A stretch of DNA of 64,000 nt from Actinomadura barringtoniae (GTDB lineage: Bacteria > Actinomycetota > Actinomycetes > Streptosporangiales > Streptosporangiaceae), in NCBI RefSeq assembly GCF_017573505.1, contig NZ_JAGEOJ010000002.1, positions 620,001 through 684,000 of the forward strand. The letters run 5' to 3'. The position numbers and the translations under genes were made by a program. Shown in pieces: positions 48,693-57,903 of this stretch; the stretch's first letter is position 1; every line of letters begins with the position of its first letter. The notes beneath the pieces are model-generated. The model was given only the letters and a program-made list of their open reading frames with translations, did no database searches and was not told the origin of the DNA.

Positions 48693-50309
48693 CTATGACG
48701 TCCGCCGGGCGCTCGCCGCCACTGGCTCCCCCGGATTGGACAGACGCTGCGTTCCGGGGTTGGAGGAACGCTGCGCGCGGCGCTCCGCCGGAGGCGGCGG
48801 GCCGACCGGGCAGGCGGCGTCCGGGCCGGGCTTGGAGGGCGGCATGGAGCCGTTGCGGAAGTAGGCCGCGACGGCCCCGTCGACGCACTCGTCGCCGTTC
48901 ATCGCGACCCCGTGGTTACCCCCGCCGGTCTGCACGACCAGGCTGGAGCCCGGGAACAGGCGATGTGTCTCCAGCGCTCCGGGGTAGGGCGTCGCGGCGT
49001 CCTGGGTGCCCTGGATCAGCATGATCCGAGGCCCTCCCGGGGCGCCGTGGACGGCGGGCGGCGGGCCGCTCGGCACGCCCCAGTACGCGCACGGGGCGTT
49101 GTACCAAGCGTTACTCCACGTCTCGAAACGGTTACCCGCGCGGTACAGCCTCCAGTTGTCGCGGTGCCAGACCGCCCAGTTGCGCGGCCAGGCGGCGTCC
49201 TTGCACTGAACGGCGTTGTAGACCGCGTAGTTGTTCTGGTCGAGCCATGTCGGAGGCTTCCAGACCCGGCCCAGCGGCTTCGGGTCGTGCTTGACCAGGT
49301 AGGCCGACAGGGCCTTGGCGTGAGCGGGCCAGCCGTAGTCGCCGTAGCCGTCGGCGAGGAACAGGTCGTCCAGCTCCGAGCCGCCCATCTTGCCGCCGTC
49401 GATCGGCTTGGCGCTCAGCGATGTCCGCGCCTTGGCGTAGGCGGCGGCGACGGCCTTGGCCGTACGGCCCAGGCTGTAGACGCGGTCGTGCTTGGCCATC
49501 CAGGCGTAGTAGGCCTGGATGCGCTTCTCGAACGCCACGTCCTGGTCGAGGTTGTCGTCGTACCAGACGCCGCTCGGGCGGACGACGCTGTCGAGCACCA
49601 TCCGCCGGACGTTGCGCGGGTACATGGTGGCGTAGACGGCGCCGAGGTAGGTGCCGTACGAGTAGCCGAAGTAGTTGATCTGCTGCTGGCCGAGCGCGAC
49701 GCGGATCGAGTCCATGTCGCGCGCCCAGTTGGCCGAGCCCATGTGCGGCAGGACCGTCGGGTACTTGCGGGCGCAGTCGGCGGCGTACGCCCGGGCCTTG
49801 GCCTGCCAGTCCAGCTCGGCCTTGGCGCTGGCCGGAACGGTGTCGGGACGCGGGTGACCGGGGTTCTGGTAGCTCTCGTCGCAGGTCAGAGCGGGCTTGC
49901 TGGCCCCCACGCCGCGCGGGTCGAACCCGATCCAGTCGTAGGAGGCGAACACCTTCTCCGGCAGCCCGGCCTGGAAGATCCCCGGCATGTCCCGTCCGTG
50001 CGCGCCGGGCCCGCCCCGGTTGAGCAGCACGACGCCCTGGGACTTCTTGGCGGTGTGCCGGGCGCGGCTGAGCGCGAGCGTGATCTTCTCGCCGTCGGGC
50101 CGGTTGTAGTCGAGCGGAACGGTCAGGGAGCCGCATTCGAGCCCCTTCAGCCGGTCCTCCTCCACCGGATCGTTGTCCGGGCAGGACGACCAGGAGATCG
50201 CTCCGGGTACCTTGGGGGGTTTCTCGGCTTCGGCTGGCTTGGCGGCGGCTGTTCCGGCGAGGGCTCCGAGGACGGCGGCTACGGCCGTCCCGGCGACTAC
50301 GTTGCGCAC
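48693..50309 (-). CDS. S33 secreted tripeptidyl aminopeptidase-like hydrolase, array copy 1
   Basis: 538 residues, GTG start without a clear ribosome site. Signal peptide in first ~23 residues. Hydrolase motifs: NRGGPGAHGRD oxyanion, GFDPRGVGASKPAL, nucleophile Ser217 in YFGYSYGTYLG, Asp in GTQDAATPYPG and His in GGGNHGVAMN. C-terminal TAP-like extension ends in a Pro/Ser-rich tail. It is the most diverged copy, lacks the 19-bp upstream motif, and its tail differs from the others. Cleaves N-terminal tripeptides or short peptides outside the cell. Confidence 0.9.
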   Translation of the reverse strand: MRNVVAGTAVAAVLGALAGTAAAKPAEAEKPPKVPGAISWSSCPDNDPVEEDRLKGLECGSLTVPLDYNRPDGEKITLALSRARHTAKKSQGVVLLNRGGPGAHGRDMPGIFQAGLPEKVFASYDWIGFDPRGVGASKPALTCDESYQNPGHPRPDTVPASAKAELDWQAKARAYAADCARKYPTVLPHMGSANWARDMDSIRVALGQQQINYFGYSYGTYLGAVYATMYPRNVRRMVLDSVVRPSGVWYDDNLDQDVAFEKRIQAYYAWMAKHDRVYSLGRTAKAVAAAYAKARTSLSAKPIDGGKMGGSELDDLFLADGYGDYGWPAHAKALSAYLVKHDPKPLGRVWKPPTWLDQNNYAVYNAVQCKDAAWPRNWAVWHRDNWRLYRAGNRFETWSNAWYNAPCAYWGVPSGPPPAVHGAPGGPRIMLIQGTQDAATPYPGALETHRLFPGSSLVVQTGGGNHGVAMNGDECVDGAVAAYFRNGSMPPSKPGPDAACPVGPPPPAERRAQRSSNPGTQRLSNPGEPVAASARRTS

Positions 50310-50423
50310 CCATGTGTTCTACCGAGGGTTGCCGTTCTGTAACCGGAACCTGCGCATCCCGCGATTCCCGCCGGAAAACGACGAATGGCTGCCGGGAAGG
50401 GGCGAACGGTCGCCCGGAAACGA

Positions 50424-50459
50424 CGAACGGCCGCGCGAGTGAGGTCGCACGGCCGTTCG
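50424..50459 (-). terminator. Hairpin between S33 copies 1 and 2
   Basis: Nine-base perfect arms (50424-50432/50451-50459), 18-base loop, about 55 bases after the stop of copy 2. No U-tract. Nearby short direct repeats (CCGGAAAACGACGAATGGC-like at 50371 and 50415; TACGGGTGAAGC twice near 50490) also fill this 200-base gap. Confidence 0.5.
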
Positions 50460-50513
50460 CCGCTGAGCGGATCGAACGATCCGATCCTTACGGGTGAAGC
50501 TACGGGTGAAGCG

Positions 50514-52100
50514 TTACGGGCGGCCGACCGGGAGGTCCTTGCCGGCCGTGTGAGCCACCGCGGACTTGGCCGCGTTCGGGTTCGGGTCGTTCAGGCTCGG
50601 GTCGGCCTTGCAGGTGGCGTCGGCGCCGGGCTTGCTCTTGGGGAGCCAGCCGGTGTCGAGGTAGGCCGCCACCTTGTCGTCCAGGCACTTGTTGCCGTTG
50701 AGCGTGTTGGCGTGGGTCTTGCCGCCGAGCTCGACGACCAGGCGCGAGGTGGGCAGGACCTTGTGCAGGTTGAAGCCGCCCGCGACCGGGGTCGCGGCGT
50801 CGAGCGTGCCCTGGACCATCAGGATGCCCGGCAGGCCCTTCTTGCCCTGCAGTTTCAGCGCCGGGCCGCCCTTGACCGGCCAGGTGGCGACCGGGGCGTT
50901 GAACCAGACGTTGCTCCAGGTGTTGAAGCGGTAGCCCTGCTTGTAGAGCTTGGCCGCGTCGTTGTGCCACTTCTTCCAGTTCCGCGGCCACTTGGCGTCC
51001 GCGCCCTGGACGGCGTTGTAGACGGCGAAGCCGTTGTCGTCGCCGCCGGGGTTGAGGTTCTCCAGCAGCGCGGCCGGGTCCTTCTTGGTGACCCAGGCGG
51101 ACAGCGCCTGCGCGTAGGGGATGTAGTAGCCGGTGTTGTAACCGGCGTTCAGGACGATGTCGTCCAGCTCATCCGGGCCGATCTTGCCGCCGATCGGGGC
51201 CTTCTTGGCGGCGTTGCGGGCCTTGTAGTAGTTCGCCTCGACCGCCTTCTGGGTCTTGCCCAGGTGGTAGAGCGAGTCGTACTTGGCGGTCCACTTGAAC
51301 CAGAACTTGATGTTGCGCTCGAACGCCTTGTCCTGCTCGAGCTGCGCGTCGTACCAGACGGTCTTGGGGTTGACGTTGCCGTCCAGGACCATGCGGCGCA
51401 CGTGGTTCGGGAACAGCGTCGCGTAGGTGGCGCCGAAGTAGGTGCCGTACGAGAAGCCGTACCAGCTGATCTTCTTCTGGCCGAGCGCGGCGCGGATGTG
51501 GTCGACGTCCTTGGCGGCGTCGGTGGTGCGCATGTGCGGCAGCAGCCAGCCGAACTTCTTCTTGCAGGCGGCGGTGTACTTGGCCGACTTGGCGCGCCAG
51601 GCGTTCTCTTCCTTGACCGAGTGCGGCACGTAGTCGGGCCGGATCGGGTTCTGGAAGTTGGGGTCGCAGCTGAGGGCCGGCTTGCTGTCGCCGACGCCGC
51701 GCGGGTCGAAGCCGATGATGTCGTACTTGGCCGCGGTGGCCGCGTGGCCGACGCCGCCGAGCCAGCGCGACAGGCCCGCCGAGTAGGCCAGGCCGGAGCC
51801 GCCCGGGCCGCCCGGGTTCACGAACAGGACGCCCTGGTAGTGCTTCTTGTCCGTCGCCTTCACACGGGAGACAGCGATGGAGATCTTCTTGCCCTTGGGC
51901 TTGCTGTAGTCCACCGGAAGCTGGATCTGCGCGCACTCGGCCTTGCCGGCGAGCGAGCCAGTGCAGTTCTTCCAGGCGATGCCCTTGGCCGCGACCGGGC
52001 TGACGTCGTTGGACGCTCCTCCGGTGTTCGCCGCGACGGCGACGGCTGTACCGCCGAAGGCCGTCGCGACGGCGGCCGTGATGAGAACGAGCCTCTTCAC
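50514..52100 (-). CDS. S33 secreted peptidase, array copy 2
   Basis: 528 residues, GTG start with GGGGG upstream. Signal peptide MKRLVLITAAVATAFGGTAV. Motifs: NPGGPGGSGLAYSAG, GFDPRGVGDSKPAL, nucleophile Ser in WYGFSYGTYFGATY, GTLDAATPV Asp and GGKTHANTL His. C-terminal LPKSKPGADATCKADPS is shared with copies 4 and 5. Upstream 19-bp motif at 52184. Expected role: extracellular aminopeptidase/proteinase releasing tripeptides from larger peptides, as in actinomycete mycelial Tap proteins. Confidence 0.92.
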   Translation of the reverse strand: MKRLVLITAAVATAFGGTAVAVAANTGGASNDVSPVAAKGIAWKNCTGSLAGKAECAQIQLPVDYSKPKGKKISIAVSRVKATDKKHYQGVLFVNPGGPGGSGLAYSAGLSRWLGGVGHAATAAKYDIIGFDPRGVGDSKPALSCDPNFQNPIRPDYVPHSVKEENAWRAKSAKYTAACKKKFGWLLPHMRTTDAAKDVDHIRAALGQKKISWYGFSYGTYFGATYATLFPNHVRRMVLDGNVNPKTVWYDAQLEQDKAFERNIKFWFKWTAKYDSLYHLGKTQKAVEANYYKARNAAKKAPIGGKIGPDELDDIVLNAGYNTGYYIPYAQALSAWVTKKDPAALLENLNPGGDDNGFAVYNAVQGADAKWPRNWKKWHNDAAKLYKQGYRFNTWSNVWFNAPVATWPVKGGPALKLQGKKGLPGILMVQGTLDAATPVAGGFNLHKVLPTSRLVVELGGKTHANTLNGNKCLDDKVAAYLDTGWLPKSKPGADATCKADPSLNDPNPNAAKSAVAHTAGKDLPVGRP

Positions 52101-52183
52101 AGAACCCCCATGCTGCTATTCGTGTGCAATAGGTGGAGATTGTGGCGGTAGCGGCCTGCTTGACGACAGAGGTTCGCGATCAG

Positions 52184-52202
52184 GGATGCGAAATCGTGAC
52201 AA
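52184..52202 (-). promoter_or_regulatory. Shared S33 upstream motif, copy 2
   Basis: GGATGCGAAATCGTGACAA on the plus strand, 84 bases upstream of the GTG. Same 19-bp pattern before copies 3, 4 and 5. Confidence 0.65.
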
Positions 52203-52238
52203 GGTTCGCGGAACTCTGTTACCACCCCAAACGTCGAG

Positions 52239-52267
52239 AGGCCCCTGTCCCGTGGGGACAGGGGCCT
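52239..52267 (-). terminator. Strong terminator after S33 copy 3
   Basis: Thirteen-base perfect arms (52239-52251/52255-52267) with a 3-base loop, 46 bases past the copy 3 stop. A clear intrinsic terminator shape though the following tract is only modestly U-rich. Confidence 0.8.
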
Positions 52268-52312
52268 CCCTGACTTCAGTGCGGTGACTTCAGCCGGTAC
52301 GCGAGGGGATCG

Positions 52313-53968
52313 TTACCGGATGACGTCGTTCACCGCGGCCTGGCTCTGACCGGCGTTCAGGGTGTTGGCCTGAGCGGCGGGCGGAGTCGGGTCGCCCAGC
52401 TGCGGGACGTGGACGGTGCTCTTGTTCGGCAGCTTCCCGTTGAGGAAGTAGGCGTCGAAGTAGGCGTCCACGGCGGCGGAACCACGGTGCACGATGCAGT
52501 GCGTGCGGTCGCCGTCCTGCACGACCAGGTGCGAGCCGCGCAGCGTCTTGTGGAGCTCGAGGGCCCCGGCGTACGGCGTGGCGGCGTCGTTGGTCGACTG
52601 GAACATCAGGATGTTCTTCGGCAGGTTCTTGGTGGCACCGATCTTGGTCGGCTTACCGGCCTTGGCGCCCCAGAACAGGCAGGGGGCGTTGTACCACGCG
52701 TTGCCCCACGTCAGGAACGGGTGCTTCTTGTTGATCGTGGTGTTGTCCCGCTGCCACTTGGCCCAGCTGGTCGGCCACTGCACGTCGGTGCACTGGACGC
52801 CGCTGTAGATGGCGTAGCCGTTGTCGTCGACCGGGACACCGGAGGCCTTGGTGGGAGCGCCGAAGGTGTCGAGGAGGGCCTTGACGTCACCGGCCTTGTA
52901 GGCCGAGAGACCGGCGGCGTAGGAGTGCCACACCGCCTGGCTGCGCCGGTAGCCGGCGTTCTGGATGTTGTCGGTCAGGTCGTCCGAGCCGACCACGGTC
53001 TTGGTGCCGTCGGAGTTGGCGCCGAAGACCGGCTTCTTGGCCAGCTTGTTGCGCAGACCGTAGAAGTACGCGCGGACGGCCTTCTGGGTCTTGCCCAGGT
53101 GGTAGACCGAGTCGTACTTGGCGATCCAGCCGAAGTAGTAGTTGATGTTGGTGTCGAAGGCCACGTCCTGGCTCAGGTTGGCCTTGTACCAGACACCGCT
53201 CGGGCCGACGTTGCCGTCGAGCACCATGCGGCCGACCTTCTTCGGGAAGAGGGTCGCGTACACCTGGCCGATGTAGGTGCCGTACGAGGCGCCGTAGTAG
53301 TCGAGCTTCTGGCGGCCGAGGGCGCCGCGGATGGCGTCCACGTCCTTGACCACGTCGACCGTCTTGATGTGGTCGAGCATGTTGATCTTGGAGCCCTTGC
53401 CGTACTTCTTGGCACAGGCCTTGGCGTAGCCCTTGGACTTGGCGAGCCAGGTCTTCACGCTCTTGCGGTCACCGGTGCCGTAGTCGGGGCGCGGGCCCTG
53501 GCTGTAGCTGGTGTCGCAGGTGATGGCGGGCTTGCTCATGCCGACGCCACGCGGGTCGAACCCGATGACGTTGTAGGCGGCGCGCATCGGCGCGGAGTTC
53601 TGGGCGAAGACGCGCGGGCCGAACAGGGCCCCGCCGCCGCCCGGGCCACCCGGGTTCACGACGATGTCACCCTTGGCCGGGCCCTTCGCCGTGTGCGGCG
53701 TGCGGGTCAGCTGGAGGGTGATCTTCTGGCCCTTGGGCTTGGACCAGTCGAGCGGAACCGACAGCTCGCCGCACTGCACGATCTTGGAGACCGGGTAGAG
53801 GGCGTCGTAGTTGTCGTGGACCGTCTTGACGAAGTCCGCCGGACAGGCGTGCCACTTGACGATCGACGGCTTGAACGCAGCGGCCGGGGTGGCGGCCTGC
53901 GCTCCAGCGGCCCCCAGCCCGGTGAGGCTCAGGCCGGCCGTCGCGGCCACGACGACGAGTTTCTTCAC
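52313..53968 (-). CDS. S33 secreted peptidase, array copy 3
   Basis: 551 residues; GTG at 53968 with AAGGGGGA upstream. Signal peptide MKKLVVVAATAGLSLTG ending AQA. Motifs: NPGGPGGGGALFG, GFDPRGVGMSKPAI, Ser in YYGASYGTYIGQVY (Ala for the usual Tyr/Phe before Ser), STNDAATPYAG Asp and GDRTHCIVH His. Distinct from copies 4 and 5 in the middle region. C-terminus ends NAGQSQAAVNDVIR. Upstream motif at 54080. Confidence 0.9.
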   Translation of the reverse strand: MKKLVVVAATAGLSLTGLGAAGAQAATPAAAFKPSIVKWHACPADFVKTVHDNYDALYPVSKIVQCGELSVPLDWSKPKGQKITLQLTRTPHTAKGPAKGDIVVNPGGPGGGGALFGPRVFAQNSAPMRAAYNVIGFDPRGVGMSKPAITCDTSYSQGPRPDYGTGDRKSVKTWLAKSKGYAKACAKKYGKGSKINMLDHIKTVDVVKDVDAIRGALGRQKLDYYGASYGTYIGQVYATLFPKKVGRMVLDGNVGPSGVWYKANLSQDVAFDTNINYYFGWIAKYDSVYHLGKTQKAVRAYFYGLRNKLAKKPVFGANSDGTKTVVGSDDLTDNIQNAGYRRSQAVWHSYAAGLSAYKAGDVKALLDTFGAPTKASGVPVDDNGYAIYSGVQCTDVQWPTSWAKWQRDNTTINKKHPFLTWGNAWYNAPCLFWGAKAGKPTKIGATKNLPKNILMFQSTNDAATPYAGALELHKTLRGSHLVVQDGDRTHCIVHRGSAAVDAYFDAYFLNGKLPNKSTVHVPQLGDPTPPAAQANTLNAGQSQAAVNDVIR

Positions 53969-54079
53969 ATATCCCCCTTCATCAGCTTCATCAACCCGGA
54001 CAGGCATGTGTCCGGCTTGTGACAGATGAGGAAGATATTTGTCAACGAGGACCCCGTGGCGGGAGATCTGGCCCCCAGT

Positions 54080-54098
54080 GGATGCGCAATCGTGACAA
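54080..54098 (-). promoter_or_regulatory. Shared S33 upstream motif, copy 3
   Basis: GGATGCGCAATCGTGACAA, 112 bases upstream of the start. The flank toward higher coordinates (GGAACTCCGTGACC) also matches copy 2 (GGAACTCTGTTACC). Confidence 0.65.
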
Positions 54099-54137
54099 TT
54101 TGGACGGAACTCCGTGACCATTGCGAACGTTCCAAGA

Positions 54138-54202
54138 GCGCCGATCTTGCTCTCAGCGCCCTGTTTCGGTGCGCGAAAGGGCGCTGAGAGCAAGATCGGC
54201 GC
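54138..54202. terminator. Perfect 25-bp inverted repeat after S33 copy 4
   Basis: Arms 54138-54162 and 54178-54202 are exact reverse complements around a 15-base loop, starting four bases after the copy 4 stop. It would end copy 4 transcription but is far longer than needed, and may be an exported/transposed element. Confidence 0.8.
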
Positions 54203-54206
54203 AGTT

Positions 54207-55838
54207 TCAGCGCAGCGCGGGGGTGTCCCAGGCCGCAGAGGCCGAGGTCGTGGCGGTGGCCTTGGTGGGGTCGGGCAGCGGGCTGGCCTTGCAGGTCGCG
54301 TCCACGCCCTTCCTCGACTTCGGCAGCGCGCCGGTGTCGAAGTACCTGGCCACGTAGGCGTTGGCGCAGGCGTCGGCGTTCGGGCTGATCGAGATCCCGT
54401 GGTTCATGCCGCCCACCTCGTGCAGCAGGCGGGAGGTCGGGAAGCGGCGGTGCGCCTCGACGGCGCCGGGGAACGGGGTCGCGCCATCGTAGGTGGCCCC
54501 TAGCAGGAGCATGCTGTCCAGCTTCTTGCCCACGCCGATCTTGGGCTTGGGTCCCTGCTGGGTCGGCCAGAACGCGCACTGGGCGTTGAACCAGGCGTTG
54601 TACCAGGTGAAGGCCCTGATTCCGCGCTTCTGCTGGCCGGCGAAGTCGCGGTGCCAGGTCTTCCAGTTCTTCGGCCAGGCCGCGTCACGGCACTGGACGG
54701 CGGAGTAGACCGAGAAGAAGTTCTGGCCCGCGTCGTCCAGCGGCGCCCACAGCTTGAGCAGGGCCGCCGGGTCGTTCTTGACGACGTAGTCGGAGATCGC
54801 CTTGGCGTGGTCGATCCAGGTGTAGTTGCGGTAGCCGTCGGAGTTGGCGAAGAAGTCGTCCCACTCCGACGGGCCGATCTGGCCGTTGATGGGCGTGCGC
54901 TTGGCCTTGGCACGTCCCTGGTAGTACTTGCGCTCGACCGCCTTGGCGTTCTTGCCCAGGTGGTAGAGCGAGTCGTACTTGGCCATCCAGGCGAAGAACC
55001 GCTTCATGTTCTTGTCGACGGCCACGTTCTGGTCCAGCTGCGTGCCGTACCAGAAGCGCGCCGGGTTCACGACGCTGTCCAGCACGATGCGGCGCACGTG
55101 CGTGGGGAACATCGAGGCGTACACCTGGCCGAGGAACGTGCCGTAGGAGTAGCCGAAGTAGCTGGTCTTCCGCTGCCCCAGCGCCTTGCGGATGGCGTCC
55201 ATGTCGCGGGCGACGTTCTCGGTCTTGATGTGCTGCAGAACGCCCTTGTAGCGGCGACCGCAGTCGGTGGCGAACTTCTTGGCCTTGCGCAGCCAGGCGT
55301 TCTCCTCGGCCTTGTCGCGCGGGACGAAGTCGGCGCGGGCGTGGCCCGGCCACTGGTAGCTCGGGTCGCAGATCAGCGAGGGCTCGCTCGCCTGGACGCC
55401 GCGCGGGTCGAAGCCGATCCAGTCGTACTTGGCGCTGACCTCGCGCGGCAGGCCGCGGGCGGGATTGGTGAAGCGCAGCGGCAGGTCGCGTCCGGCACCG
55501 CCGGGTCCGCCGCGGTTCAGCAGCACGATGCCCTGGTAGTGCGCGGTGTCGGTCGCCTTCGACCGGGTCAGGGCCAGCTTGAGCTTCTTGCCGTTCGGCT
55601 TGCGGTAGTCCAGCGGCACCTGCAGCGTGCCGCACTCCAGGCCCTTCAGCGCCGAGCCCTGCCACTTGTCGCCGTCCGGGCAGGGAGCCCAGGCGATCCT
55701 CCCGACCGCCGCGGCCGACTCGGCCCCCGAGGGCGCGGACGACGCGGACGGCGCGGCTGGCGCCGACCTCGGCGCCGCGGCGGCCGTGCCGGTGAGCCCG
55801 AGGCTCACGGCGGCGGTGATCAGTACGAGTCTCCTCAC
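54207..55838 (-). CDS. S33 secreted peptidase, array copy 4
   Basis: 543 residues; GTG at 55838 with GAAGGGG upstream. Signal peptide MRRLVLITAAVSLGLTGTAA. Motifs: NRGGPGGAGRDLPLRF, GFDPRGVQASEPSL, Ser in SYFGYSYGTFLGQVY, TYDGATPFPG (Asp, with Gly in place of the usual Ala) and GGMNHGISI His. C-terminal LPKSRKGVDATCKASPLP is identical in copy 5. Closest pair with copy 5, the likely most recent duplication. Confidence 0.92.
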   Translation of the reverse strand: MRRLVLITAAVSLGLTGTAAAAPRSAPAAPSASSAPSGAESAAAVGRIAWAPCPDGDKWQGSALKGLECGTLQVPLDYRKPNGKKLKLALTRSKATDTAHYQGIVLLNRGGPGGAGRDLPLRFTNPARGLPREVSAKYDWIGFDPRGVQASEPSLICDPSYQWPGHARADFVPRDKAEENAWLRKAKKFATDCGRRYKGVLQHIKTENVARDMDAIRKALGQRKTSYFGYSYGTFLGQVYASMFPTHVRRIVLDSVVNPARFWYGTQLDQNVAVDKNMKRFFAWMAKYDSLYHLGKNAKAVERKYYQGRAKAKRTPINGQIGPSEWDDFFANSDGYRNYTWIDHAKAISDYVVKNDPAALLKLWAPLDDAGQNFFSVYSAVQCRDAAWPKNWKTWHRDFAGQQKRGIRAFTWYNAWFNAQCAFWPTQQGPKPKIGVGKKLDSMLLLGATYDGATPFPGAVEAHRRFPTSRLLHEVGGMNHGISISPNADACANAYVARYFDTGALPKSRKGVDATCKASPLPDPTKATATTSASAAWDTPALR

Positions 55839-55944
55839 GGATACCCCTTCGTCGCGCGCGGGCTCGCCAGTGAGCCCGGCTTGCGGCTTTTCGGGGGAAA
55901 TATTGGCGATCACGACGCCCGGATCGGGAGACTTGATCATCAGA

Positions 55945-55963
55945 GGATGCCGAATCGTAACAA
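55945..55963 (-). promoter_or_regulatory. Shared S33 upstream motif, copy 4
   Basis: GGATGCCGAATCGTAACAA, 107 bases upstream of the start. Confidence 0.65.
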
Positions 55964-56004
55964 GATCGACATATTTCAGAGTCCGGACATGCCACAAGAC
56001 GGAA

Positions 56005-56033
56005 AAGCCCCCACCCGAATCGGGTGGGGGCTT
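56005..56033 (-). terminator. Terminator downstream of S33 copy 5
   Basis: Fourteen-base perfect arms around one base, AAGCCCCCACCCGA and its complement, then TTTTCC on the minus strand. A good intrinsic terminator 154 bases past the copy 5 stop. Confidence 0.8.
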
Positions 56034-56098
56034 CTTCTTCCGGGCTGGGGCCGGTCGCCTGACGTTCACTGGCCTCAGCCACCGCGCGAGCGCGTTAC

Positions 56099-56136
56099 CT
56101 GAGCCAGGAGCAAGCGAAGCGAGGCTCCTGGCTCAG
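56099..56136 (-). repeat. Hairpin with 13-bp perfect arms near end of S33 copy 5
   Basis: Arms 56099-56111 and 56124-56136 with loop AAGCGAAGCGAG, followed by another GCGAAGCGA. Resembles dispersed REP-like actinomycete hairpins; may stabilise the transcript end. Confidence 0.55.
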
Positions 56137-56186
56137 ATCGCGAAGCGATTTCGCGCTCGCCTCCTTTGCGGTTCGGGTCCGAGCCG

Positions 56187-57800
56187 CTAGGCGAGGGCCC
56201 GAGGCCGCGAAGGCTGAGCAGACACAGCCTGGGTGGTCGGGGTCGGCAGCGGGCTCGCCTTGCAGGTGGCGTCCACGCCCTTCCGCGACTTCGGCAGGGC
56301 GCCGGTGTCGAGGTAGGCGGCGGTGAGCGCGTTGATGCAGGCGTTCTTGTTCGGGGTGAACGCGATGGTGTGGTTCACGCCGCCCAGCTCCTCGACCAGA
56401 CGCGAGGTCGGGAACGCCTTGTGGGCCGCGAAGGCGCCCGGGCGCGGCGTCGCCGCGTCGAGGGTGGCCTGCAGGATCAGCATGCTGTTCAGGCTCTTGC
56501 CCGCGCCCACCTTCGGCGCCGGACCGCCCTTGACCGGCCAGTACGCGCACGGGGCGTTGAACCAGGCGTTGTTCCAGGTCAGAGCGCGCAGACCCTGGTT
56601 GTACTGGCGCGTGTAGTCCTTGTGCCACTTGGCCCAGTCGCGCGGCCAGGCGGCGTCACGGCACTGGGTGGCCAGGTAGATGGCGTTCTGGTTCTGGCCC
56701 GCGTCGTCCGGCGGCCCGAACTCCGACAGCAGGCCCTTCGGGTCGTTCTTCACGACGAAGTCCGACAGCTCCTGGGCGTGCGCCAGCCAGGTGTAGTCGC
56801 GGTAGCCGTCGGTGCCGACGAAGAAGTCGTCCCACTCCGACGGGCCGAGCTGCCCGTTCAGCGGCGCCTTCTTCACCTTGGCGCGGCCCTTGTAGTAGTT
56901 GCGCTCGACCGCCTTCTCGGTCTTGCCGAGGTGGTAGACCGAGTCGTACTTGGCGATCCAGCGGAAGAAGATCTTCATCCGGACCTCGAACGCGGCGTTC
57001 TGGTCCAGCTGGGTGTCGTACCAGGCGCGCTTGGCGTTCACCACGCTGTCGATGACGATCCGGCGCACGTGCGTCGGGAACATCGAGGCGTACACCTGGC
57101 CCAGGTAGGTGCCGTAGGAGTAGCCGAAGTAGCTCATCTTGCGCTGGCCGAGCGCGGCACGGATCGAGTCCATGTCGCGGGCCACGCTCTTGGTGTTGAT
57201 GAACGGCAGGTACTTGCCGTACTTGCGGCCGCAGTCGGCTGCGTACTTCTTGGCCTTGCGCTTCCAGGCCTCTTCCTGCGCCCTGTTGGCCGGCACGTAG
57301 TCGGCGCGCGCGTGGCCGGGCCAGGCGTAGGACGGGTCGCAGATCATCGACGGCTCGGTGGCCTGGACCCCGCGGGGGTCGAAGCCGATCCAGTCATAGC
57401 GGGCGCTGACGGCCTTCGGGAGGCCGTTGGCCGGGTTGATGAAGCGCTGCGGCAGATCGCGGCCGCGACCCCCGGGGCCGCCGCGGTTCAGCAGGATGAT
57501 GCCCGCGTAGTGCTTGGTGTCGGTGGCCTTGGCCCGCGACACCGCGACGCTGATCTTCTTGCCGTTCGGGTGCGCGTAGTCCAGCGGCACCTGGATCGTG
57601 CCGCACTCGAGCCCCTTGAGCGCGGCACCCTGCCACTTGTCGTTGTCCGGGCACGGTGACCAGGCGATGCTGCCCGCGGCCGCGGCGACCGTCTCCGCCG
57701 GCTGCTTCGGCGGGGACGACGTCGTCCCCGCCCAGGCCGCCACCCCCGCGCCGGCGAGCGTGGTGCTCGCGGCGGCTGTGATGAGTACGAGTTTCCTCAC
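56187..57800 (-). CDS. S33 secreted peptidase, array copy 5
   Basis: 537 residues; GTG at 57800. Signal peptide MRKLVLITAAASTTLAGAGV. Motifs: NRGGPGGRGRDLPQRF, GFDPRGVQATEPSM, Ser in SYFGYSYGTYLGQVY, ATLDAATPRPG Asp and GGVNHTIAF His. Shares long blocks with copy 4 (SYFGYSYGT, MFPTHVRRIVIDSVVN-like, LPKSRKGVDATCKASPLP). Upstream motif at 57904 is the least conserved. Adjacent to ispG with a terminator between. Confidence 0.92.
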   Translation of the reverse strand: MRKLVLITAAASTTLAGAGVAAWAGTTSSPPKQPAETVAAAAGSIAWSPCPDNDKWQGAALKGLECGTIQVPLDYAHPNGKKISVAVSRAKATDTKHYAGIILLNRGGPGGRGRDLPQRFINPANGLPKAVSARYDWIGFDPRGVQATEPSMICDPSYAWPGHARADYVPANRAQEEAWKRKAKKYAADCGRKYGKYLPFINTKSVARDMDSIRAALGQRKMSYFGYSYGTYLGQVYASMFPTHVRRIVIDSVVNAKRAWYDTQLDQNAAFEVRMKIFFRWIAKYDSVYHLGKTEKAVERNYYKGRAKVKKAPLNGQLGPSEWDDFFVGTDGYRDYTWLAHAQELSDFVVKNDPKGLLSEFGPPDDAGQNQNAIYLATQCRDAAWPRDWAKWHKDYTRQYNQGLRALTWNNAWFNAPCAYWPVKGGPAPKVGAGKSLNSMLILQATLDAATPRPGAFAAHKAFPTSRLVEELGGVNHTIAFTPNKNACINALTAAYLDTGALPKSRKGVDATCKASPLPTPTTQAVSAQPSRPRALA

Positions 57801-57903
57801 GGAATCCCCTTCAGTGCGCGCGGGCTCTCCGCCGAGCCCACATGCGGCATGCGGGGGCAATCCTGACGATCGAGACAGATGGGGTGTACGGGTTGACTGC
57901 GAC

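Larger units (their letters stand above)
55839..56186. other. 348-base gap between S33 copies 4 and 5
   Basis: No gene seen. It holds the copy 4 promoter with the 19-bp motif (55945-55963), a terminator (56005-56033) and a 13-bp hairpin (56099-56136), followed by GCGAAGCGA-rich sequence. Confidence 0.7.

Noticed and set aside
48628..48695. Short frame ending FKGR before the GNAT gene on the minus strand
   Set aside because: Fewer than 25 codons, no start with ribosome site, and not conserved as far as I can judge.
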